This document shows, piece by piece, positions 56,813 to 64,000 of a DNA stretch of 64,000 nucleotides. Source of the DNA: Ectobius pallidus. Lineage: Eukaryota; Arthropoda; Insecta; Blattodea; Ectobiidae. The position numbers and the translations under genes are program-made. The notes under the pieces are model-generated. The model made no database searches. It was not told the DNA's origin and saw nothing but the letters and a program-made list of their open reading frames with translations. Position 1 is the first letter of the stretch, and each line of letters opens with the position of its first letter. The stretch spans positions 69,891,073 through 69,955,072 of the forward strand of contig CAXKWD010000006.1 in the NCBI GenBank assembly GCA_964059195.1, given 5' to 3'.

Positions 56813-57345
56813 GACTTCTCATATATTAACATAAAAGCCACTAATTTGGGAATTATTCCGGTGCTGGCCAACCGATTTGGTCGAATATCAATAGACGTCT
56901 TCCCATGGACATTATAAATGCGTATACGAAGTTTCATAAAAATCCGATAAAGCGCATTTGAGTTATTGCGCCTTTAAAATAGACACTAATTTGGGTTTTA
57001 CTCCGGTACCGGACAACAGATTAGGTTCAAATTCAATAGGGAACTTTTCATGAATGTCTTAAATTCGTGTACTAAGTTTCATGGAAATCCGATATAGCGT
57101 ACTTGAGTTATGGCGCCTTTCTATTAGAAAGGCGCCATAATCTATAAAGATAGGCACTAAATTGGCATTACTCCGGTACCGGTGAACCGATTTGGTTCAA
57201 TATCAATAGGGTTCTTCCCATGGACATTATAAATGTGTTTTCCAAGTTTCATGAAAATCCGAATAAGCGTATTTGAGTTATGGTGCGTACAGACGCATGG
57301 ACGGATAGACGGACAGACGGACAGACATTTTTTTGTCCCCCACAC
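56500..57345 (-). repeat. Dispersed repeat family C, reversed tandem subunits
   Basis: About five ~170-base subunits in reverse orientation, each with GGCACTAAATTGGG-type and CCATGGACATTATAAATG-type phrases, ending in a (CAGA)n-like tract at 57300-57330. It mirrors 18520-19045 but has more subunits. Confidence 0.7.
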
Positions 57346-57365
57346 AATCTCATAAAGTACCATAC

Positions 57366-57760
57366 TGGCACTTAATAAGAGGCCGTGAAAGAGCGCGTAT
57401 CCAGTTGTTTCAACCTGATGCAAAGCTTTATTGTTCACCAGGCAACACATAGTTTGTATAATTACCCTTCAGAGAATTTTTACGAAAAAATCTTTCAAAT
57501 ATAAGTTATAAATCTTGGTATAATCACCCCAAGTACAACATTTAAAGATATCGTTAGAGTGGTTTTCGAGAAAAAGAAAGCTGTCACCAATTTTCCTGTC
57601 ACATCATCAAAAGGTACCTAATACAAATACAATTTTTGTCATATTCATATGATTTTCCATTCTAGGCTGTTCAGAGACACACGCACACAGACATGCTTCC
57701 GAAAATAGTATTTCTTTTGCAAGATTTGGAGCGGTATTTACATTTAGCCTACACTAGCGG
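57366..57760 (-). repeat. Dispersed repeat family A copy, reversed
   Basis: Contains, reversed, TTGCATCAGGTTGAAACAAC and CTCTGAAGGGTAATTATAC, an acidic-repeat-like GTGTCTCTGAACAGCC region and AAATCATATGAATATGACA. It adjoins the outer edge of the right arm. Confidence 0.6.
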
Positions 57761-58248
57761 AAAATGTATGATGCCATTCTTGCACCGTCTTCATTCTAAA
57801 ACCACCACCGTTATATTAAGCGTGGCCGTGAATAACTTCGGCATGGCCTATTAGGCAGTAATTATGCCTCTGTTTGTTAGCGACGTGGCATAGGCCTAAG
57901 AATAATTGTTAAGTTTTCTCTTTACAACACGACTGTCACATTTTTTTCAGGACTACAGGGAGGACCAAAAGTCACGACTGGATATTCTGTCAACGATCTA
58001 CTTATTTCAATGTGCTATCCAATTTCCGCGAACATTTTGATGCGCGCCTTAGTCGTTTTACCCATCGTCGCTTACGAAACAATGGCATCATACATAAGCC
58101 AAAATAATGTAATCATAACGTTAACATTCAAGTAACTCCATCGGGAAAGAGGTGAACTGCTACTATCTAAACTAGGGTCGGGAACGAAGGCACTGAAGGC
58201 GCGAAGTTACCCTCCCTCTCGTCCCCACTACTCTATTTCAGGCGCGAG
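57761..58248. other. Intergenic stretch, nothing recognised
   Basis: No gene or repeat family recognised. Confidence 0.45.
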
Positions 58249-58256
58249 GTAATGAC

Positions 58257-59206
58257 TAGGGCCAGGGGGTTTAGCCACAAAAACATTACATCAGGTTAGT
58301 GGTGACTGGGATATAGCCGTATGTAAACACGAGGGAAGGGGTGTCTCGCTTTCAGTGGCGCACTTTAATACGAACATTCAAGTTCAAGGGCAGTGCAGCT
58401 AGTCTAGTGAAATGATAGACACAGCGTCATAGAATAGTTTGCACATTTAATCGTAAATCACAGAAACAAAATATATTTCCTAGTAGAACGAACATAAATA
58501 TACACAACCAATGCTTTAATATGTGTTAACAATATTCACAGTGAAAATTAAAAGGCAATTTATATGGCTGTGCATACGCTTTGTTTGCAGTGAATGGCAA
58601 TATACATTTTGAAGTTTTCAAAAGAAAAATATCTTCTATTTTCCTCCAAAGATCTTTAATGGTAAAAGCTTATCTCTACGTCTCATGACGTGACGGGGGG
58701 ATGAGATATTAGTGTTTCCCTTGTGTGGGTACACATTATGGTCTTCTGTAGAACCTTCCAGTTCACCTCAAAAGGTAAAAATAGTAGAAAAATCCTGCAT
58801 TTTTCTGGAGATTTTTTTTAATTTCTACTGCACCTGTAGAAGTATTCCATCTTCAGGTTGACCCTTACCTACGAATAATTCCTCCATGAGTCTGATCGCT
58901 TGTGCCATTTACATATTGTGTCTTTCTAGAAGAGTGATACATCTAGACAGTTGCCGAAATTATTTGCAATGAACTTGATATTACTTAGTATCTTTTCTAA
59001 ACAAAAGGCTAAACATTTTCTGGAGCAGCACCCCCACTCATTTTAGCTATGATCCGCCACTGGTTGTCAAGAACGCACAACACACAACGTCGTCAACAGA
59101 ACACTAAACTGCCACATGCAGTGCAAATTGTTTACTAACTCAGAAAGCTTTCTATGCCTTGTTCACCACTAACTTGACGAATTATTGGCTAAACCCCCGG
59201 GCCCTA
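58257..59206. mobile_element. Non-autonomous hAT element, 950 bp, 8-bp target duplication
   Basis: The left end TAGGGCCAGGGGGTTTAGCC and the right end, reversed, TAGGGCCCGGGGGTTTAGCC are hAT-type termini. GTAATGAC flanks both perfectly (58249-58256 and 59207-59214). The interior has a minus-strand trace, MEELFVGKGQPEDGILLQVQ, that may be old coding sequence, and a CAGTGGCGGA-type end near 59050-59063 that hints at a further nested element. No transposase is recognised. Confidence 0.85.
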
Positions 59207-59283
59207 GTAATGACAACTAAACCGGTTGACTCAGAGACTAGTCGCGTGGCAGTAATCCTGTTCAGTGTTGGCTTGTGTGCAAC

Positions 59284-59824
59284 ATGAGTGAACGAAGAGT
59301 ATCTAATAGGGACTGGCAGAACAAGTATATTTTTTCTTCAAGATGATAAAGCGCAGGGTTTGATATGTCCTACTATTATTGACTACATTACAAGCTTTAC
59401 CATCAGGAAGAATTTCAATTCGGCTCATGTTGGAACCTAAGACGAGGTTCTATTACCAACAGAATTGTTGATCTGGCAAAAGTTTGGAGAAACGGTTGAT
59501 AGACATTGTTTATTTTCCCTTGCCCTGTGATCGAGGAGCTGCTGGACATTTATTCAATGAAAGATCACGCACGCGGTGAAGATATTTTTGAGGCAGTGAT
59601 GATGATAGCGTGAAAGTTTAAGCTTGAATGGGACAAGTTGGTCTGCGTAGCTACAGATGGGGTTCCAGCAATGGTGGGAACAGAAATGGGTCTAATAGTG
59701 AGACTACGAAAATTCCTTTGTAAAAATGGATTTTCCTCTAATAGCTTTGTAGCCATTCACTGCATTATTTACAGGGAAGCACTGTATGCAAAATCAGCTA
59801 CTTTGAATAACGTAATGGATATTT
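59284..59824 (+). pseudogene. hAT transposase (GTF2IRD2/ZBED5-like), 5' part
   Basis: From ATG 59284 it reads MSERRVSNRDWQNKYIFSSR, the start of such proteins, with the BED-finger region degraded. Further on it reads LLDIYSMKDHARGEDIFEAV, then after one TGA LEWDKLVCVATDGVPAMVGT, FCKNGFSSNSFVAIHCIIY and EALYAKSATLNNVMDI. The T-D-G-x-P-A-M-V-G block carries the first catalytic Asp of this hAT group. The normal C-I-I-H is C-I-I-Y here. The frame leaves the family at about 59824, where an R2-like element interrupts it; the C-terminal part resumes at 63205. Several stops and frameshifts make it dead. Confidence 0.75.
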
Positions 59825-60109
59825 GTTGTTTACTTGGTCAGACCTTGCTATGTATGGTCTCGTATTTATTTATAATTATAAAGAGTTATAAAGTTACAAA
59901 ATAAGAACTTGAAAGCTATTCAAGAAATTTCAATGTCATGGAACGTCTGCAAGTATTAGTGAGTGCTTATAGTGCCTATTTCTTTTACAAAACTATATTT
60001 TTTTAAATGGCTATTTCATGTTGTTTACTTTCCTTGACAACCGTCAATTTTCTGAGTGATATACTTTTGGCAATCATCATACAAGTTATTTATGAGTCCC
60101 ACGGGTATT

Positions 60110-60520
60110 GGACAGCCGTCTTCCTCTTCAGGGAGTGTTCTAGACCTAGTTCCATGTGTGTTATGTGGAAACAAATTTACCAGAAGAGGGATTAACATTC
60201 ACATTGCCAGAAGTCTTAGTTCCTCTCAGGATTCAAATGTTGACATTGGAGGAGAAAGTAACAGCGATGGAGTTACTAGAAATGGTACAGCTTCACAAAT
60301 ACTCAACACCGAAGAATCATTTTCATGTCCTTTATGTGGATTGTGCTTTAAGAGTGCACGTGGTCTTACCATTCATCAATCCAAGTGGCATGTCACCTTA
60401 TCAAACAAAAATAACCTTGCAAAAGTATTGCAATCGGATAATGATAATATAAATAATGAAGTGAATTTGCCAAACATTAAGGCATCAAAACCCAGGTCAA
60501 ATGCTGAATTACAGAAATAA
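60110..60520 (+). pseudogene. R2-like N-terminal zinc fingers
   Basis: The frame holds PCVLCGNKFTRRGINIHIAR, a C-x2-C...H finger whose last ligand has been lost, and SCPLCGLCFKSARGLTIHQS plus KWH, a complete C2H2 finger. A Ser/Asn-rich linker separates them. R2 proteins use one to three such fingers to bind their target DNA. The frame ends at TAA 60518-60520 and does not join the downstream reverse transcriptase without a frameshift and a further stop. The true start is uncertain; an ATG at 60092 in this frame is possible. Confidence 0.7.
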
Positions 60521-60596
60521 GTTGATAAATGGCGTAAAGTAAACATCCTGCAACCCGTTACTATCAGCTTAGAAAGAACAGAAAAATATTAACCAT

Positions 60597-62460
60597 GCGG
60601 TTTCGTCAAATCCTCAACGTTCTTCAAAGGCTAGAAGGAACAAAAATAACAACAGATATGATTATGAAGTTGCTCAATTTAATTACTACAACAGAAGGAA
60701 GACAGTTGTTAGGACCATTATGAATTCAGGTAATCCAAAGCGGTGCCCTATTAACACTAGTGAAATAGAGAATAATTTTTTTCAAGTTTTTGGGACTCCT
60801 AATGACTGTGTCAGAGAGACATATCCTGTTGGTGGCCTGAAAGACAATGTTTCTGAAGTCTCCACTGACATGGTGAAGAAGGCGATTAAGGGTATGTCAG
60901 TGGACACATCACCTGGCTTTGATAAAGTACTTATAAGAACAGTTAAAGAGTTTGGCATATCTGAAGTTGTTAAAGTACTTATATACTATGTTTAAAACAA
61001 GTTTTGTGCCTACAAAACTTAAAGAAGGGAGAACTGTTCTTCTCTATAAAGGCAAGGGAGATGTGAAGAACATAACTTCCTGGAGGCCTATAACCATCTA
61101 TTCTGTTATACGGCGAATAATTGAACGGGTTCTTGATCAACAACTGAGGATACAGATCGAATTAAATATAAACCAAAGAGGATTTTTACCAAACATATCA
61201 GGCTGTCATATCAATTCCAGACTTCTGTCTGGCTGTTTGAAACATTCGAAAACAAATAAGACTGACTGTGTTATTGCATTTCTTGATGTTTCCCGTGCTT
61301 TTGATCGGATAGGACATGCACATATTAAGAACTCGCTTCAGTCTGCTGGTGTATCCTCTGACCTTAAAGCTTTGTTTGTTTCTCTTATAAAAGATGACAC
61401 TATTCAAGTGGAAACAGGACTTCAACGGACTAAGAAGATATCTGTCAGATGTGGAGTACCGCAGGGTGGACCACTGTCACCAATTTTATTCAATCTTGCT
61501 ATTAATTTAATTTATGATAATGTTTGTGAATAAAATTTCGCTACGAAGTATGGGTATAAATTAAGTGCTGACACAGAACCCATATGCTTAACAGGATTTG
61601 CTGATATTCAGGCAGTGACTGCTCGCAACATTGATTCTGCAGTTCGCGTCATTGTTGCTACTCATAATCATCTTACAACCATAGGCTTAGAAATAAATGC
61701 TGATAAAATCTCAGCAGTTGTGAGTCAAGGACAGCTTGTACAAAGCAATTTAAACTTAGGATGTGGAGAAATTATTTCTTCAATCTCTGAAAATGAAACC
61801 ATTAAATATCTGGGTTGTAAGTTTAACAGTGAGCTTCTGTTCGATAAGGACGCATTAGTCCCTTTCCACCAAAATTTAGAGAAATTAGCAAAACCTCCTT
61901 TGCTGAAACCTAATCAGAAGCTCAATATAATCAATCAGTATATATTTCCATCTGTCATATATCCTTTGCAGATTGCACCTTTGACTAAAATTCCATTGTA
62001 TGTGCTTGATGGCCTGGATGTCATTATACGGCGAACTGTAAAAGAAATTGTTGGACTTCCTGACAGAACTGCTTGTGCAATGCTATATGCACCTCGTAAG
62101 TTACGTGGACTAGGACTGATTAATTGTCAATGGGAAGCCCCGTTGCAACATATTTCTGTTGCTAAAAAGGTGACCAATTGTGAAGATCCCCGCTTCCTCC
62201 TGGTATTTAATTATGATAATGAGATTCAGCAGAGCTTGGCAAGGGTGAGTCCACTGGACACGAGCAATACTCAAATGAGCTCTCGGCAACTTAGAAGAGT
62301 TTTGCGGTTGAAATCATTCGAGGAATGGGCATCAATGTCATGGCAAGGTATCGGCGTATCTCATTTTAAGGAATATACAGCCACTAACAACTTCATGGCT
62401 GAGAAAGTTAAGCTCACTTCTTCAGAATGGACGACCCTCTTGAAGTTAAATATAAATTAT
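60597..62460 (+). pseudogene. R2-like reverse transcriptase, broken
   Basis: The first part (to about 60990) reads RRKTVVRTIM, SPGFDKVLIRTVKEFGISEV. A frameshift then leads to FVPTKLKEGRTVLLYKGKGD, SWRPITIYSVIRRIIERVLD, NQRGFLPNISGCHINSRLL and IAFLDVSRAFDRIGHAHI, the domain with the first catalytic Asp. VRCGVPQGGPLSPILFNLAI is intact. A single in-frame TAA lies at 61531-61533. The same frame then continues LTGFADIQAVTARN, where the Y/F-A-D-D box has Ile in place of the second Asp. Thumb sequences follow up to the zinc knuckle. One frameshift, one stop and one catalytic substitution show it is inactive. Confidence 0.85.
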
Positions 62461-63046
62461 GCCAACTTGAAAGGAGTTCCTGGAAATCATAGTGAATCGA
62501 ACGGGACATCCCTTTGTCGCAGATGTGCAAAGGAGACTGAAACACCAGGCCATGTGCTCGGATCTTGTCCCTTCAATTCTCTCCTGATTACCCGGCATCA
62601 CAAGTTGAAGCATGCACTTACCACCATGCCAACAAAACAAGGATACGAATGCTTTGAGGAAGTCCATGCTATTGATGGGACAGGATCCAATCGCTTTGCC
62701 GACATCGTGGCTTTAAAGAAAGGATCACATGAAGCTTACATCCTTGACCCCAAAATAAGGTAGGAAAATAATGCTGCCGACCAAGCAAACAACGTAGACC
62801 GTGAAAAAAGAATATATATGAAAGCTGTATTCCTTTCTTTAAAGAGCAATATATAGGAGGAATTTTGGTGATCGGCATTTTACTGTCCATGGACTTATAT
62901 TTGGAGCAAGAGGTACTGTATACCGATCGGTTGCTGACGTACTTAGGAAGCTGGGACTGGACTTATCATCCTTAAATCAGATGGCAGAAAACATCATTGC
63001 TGACTCAGTGGGCATATTGCACCACCACATATATAAGAATATATAG
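62461..63046 (+). pseudogene. R2-like CCHC knuckle and restriction-like endonuclease
   Basis: SLCRRCAKETETPGHVLGSC is a C-x2-C-x8-H-x4-C knuckle. Next come GYECFEEVHAIDGTGSNRFA and DIVALKKGSHEAYILDPKIR, the R(P)D...D/E core of the endonuclease, with Ala in place of the usual Pro. A TAG at 62761-62763 and a frameshift near 62850 follow. The last block reads RNFGDRHFTVHGLIFGARGT then VYRSVADVLRKLGL and ends with HHHIYKNI before TAG at about 63046. The G-A-R-G-T motif and the closing H-x-x-x-Y-x-N pattern are typical R2-clade ends. Confidence 0.8.
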
Positions 63047-63204
63047 TAAAAATTGTTTAGATGTTTTATTTAAACTATTGTTTATATGTTACCCATTTTT
63101 TACCATCATTTGAACTATTGTCAAAAGTGATTGATTGGTATGCTGTGTCTATGGCAACTTGCTTGAAGCAAGCAGCTGATTTTGCTCAATAAAATGTATT
63201 CTCA

Positions 63205-64000
63205 GAGCGCATGCTCTGCGGCATAGACAATTTCAGGAAATTTTGATGCTCACAGATTCCGAATACTGAGATTTACCATACTTCTGCCAGGTAAGATGGC
63301 TTAACCACAAGCAAAATGTTGCAAAGAATGTTTGATCTACGGAAATACATACTTTCCTAGCAGCCAAAGGGATTGCAGTTCCAGAACTTAAAGATTATAT
63401 TTTTGTTTGTGATTTAGCGTTCTTAAGCGATTTAACGGTTCACGTAAATGAACTTAGCCTTTGCTTACAAGTTAAACACAAGAAGATTCTACATTTAAGT
63501 TTTAACAGACTGTGTGAAAACATTCAATCAGAAATTAAATATGTGGCAGAGCCAATTAGAAGAGAATAAATTTCACCATTTCCCATCCTTAAAATCGATA
63601 TGAAAGATGAATTGCTTGATATGAAAGAAAAATATATTGCACTATTACAGGAGCATTCTCAGATAAATTTGTAGTCGTGCAAGCGTTAGACAATGACTGC
63701 AGGCTTTTCGAAAATCCATTTACATTATGATCCTTTGGTGGGCCATGACGTACTGTAATTGGAATCTATTAACATTCAAAGCAGCACACCATTGCGCAGT
63801 TCAGGAAAACTTGGTTTGGATTTATACACTTCACTGCCGAAAACATTTCCCAAGCTTCGCCTTTTTGCAAGTAAATTATTGGCCATGTCTGGTACTACTT
63901 ATCAATTTCAATAACTTTTCACCTATTGACCTTGAACAAGAGCTAGCTGGGCAGTCACATTTCTGATGAATACTGTATCTACGATGTGTTTTCTGATCGA
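63205..64000 (+). pseudogene. hAT transposase (GTF2IRD2/ZBED5-like), 3' part, cut by the window edge
   Basis: Directly after the R2-like element the hAT frame resumes as ILRAHALRHRQFQEIL, then VRWLNHKQN, LAAKGIAVPELKDYIFVCDL, AFLSDLTVHVNELSLCLQ, and KIDMKDELLDMKEKY. After more frameshifts it reads LGLDLYTSLPKTFPKLRLFA and SKLLAMSGTTYQF, the dimerisation-domain region with the L-F-A-x-K-L-x-x-M-x-G-S-T-Y block. Several stops interrupt it. Order and spacing show it belongs to the same gene as 59284-59824. Confidence 0.75.

Larger units (their letters stand above)
46669..57376 (-). repeat. Right arm of the giant inverted repeat
   Basis: Inner block 46669-48310 mirrors 25135-26762. Outer block 54684-57376 mirrors 18482-19836, with an extra segment at 55511-56812 and a ~40-base insertion near 54755-54795. 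The arm ends at the outer side with CATACTGGCACTTAATAA. Between the blocks lie the reversed 30-bp array and 53531-54683, which has no partner. Confidence 0.85.
59825..63204 (+). mobile_element. R2-like retrotransposon nested in a hAT pseudogene
   Basis: A ~3.38-kb insertion separates hAT coding blocks that belong together. Inside, in order: N-terminal zinc fingers, reverse transcriptase, CCHC knuckle and restriction-like endonuclease, as in the R2 clade of non-LTR retrotransposons. The 3' UTR (63047-63200) has no poly(A) and ends near GCTCAATAAAATG. The surroundings are not 28S rDNA, the usual R2 target. Edges are estimated to within about 20 bases. Confidence 0.75.

Noticed and set aside
58350..59063. 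A nested CAGTGGCG-ended hAT element
   Set aside because: Only the first eight bases of the ends agree and the flanking 8-mers (about CTCGCTTT and GTTGTCAA) do not match.
59825..63204. 28S rDNA-inserted R2
   Set aside because: No rDNA sequence flanks the element; both sides are hAT transposase coding blocks.

Overview
This window looks like a piece of a large, repeat-dense arthropod genome. It is AT-rich, no continuous multi-exon host gene can be read, and almost every recognisable coding trace is a decayed transposable element of a class common in insects: R2-clade, other non-LTR and Penelope-like retrotransposons, hAT, mariner and Harbinger DNA transposons, a solo LTR, tRNA-derived SINEs and foldback elements. 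The combination, with THAP, MADF, SAP and YqaJ fragments, suggests a hemimetabolous insect such as a cockroach or termite. That is an inference, not an identification.

Layout. 1-8 kb: a decayed dispersed repeat, a broken SAP-YqaJ gene, a THAP-domain exon on the minus strand, and a 2.6-kb foldback element (4048-6657) whose inverted arms are tandem ~175-bp units around a captured gene fragment. 8-18 kb: two copies of one MITE family, a non-LTR reverse transcriptase remnant, a 0.7-kb inverted-repeat element, a candidate terminal exon (16645-16857), one end of a Harbinger-like element and a SINE.

18.5-57.4 kb: the main feature. Two arms in opposite orientation (18482-26762 and 46669-57376) enclose a ~19.9-kb spacer. 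Each arm carries a very long minisatellite of one 30-bp unit, about 135 units on the left (21101-25150) and about 175 on the right (48291-53530, reversed). The flanks match closely between arms, but the arrays have diverged in variant units and higher-order period. Related element copies in inverted orientation bound each arm, so the whole resembles a giant foldback or composite transposon. The unit is ten codons long and open in three of six frames, so long open frames exist on both strands; the left array reads as 1,408 codons with one stop and encodes an Ala/Glu/His-rich decapeptide repeat. Comparing the two arms gives mixed and mostly negative evidence for coding.

Spacer 26.8-46.7 kb: a MADF ORF at a Harbinger end, a 1.8-kb hAT element with a perfect 8-bp target duplication, a head-to-head mariner palindrome, R2-like and other non-LTR 3' fragments, a 930-bp solo LTR, and a Penelope-like element with a GIY-YIG domain and a candidate hammerhead ribozyme.

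57.4-64 kb: a 950-bp hAT element with a perfect 8-bp target duplication, then a GTF2IRD2/ZBED5-type hAT transposase pseudogene split by a 3.4-kb R2-like retrotransposon. All protein calls come from reading motifs by eye; no database search was run.
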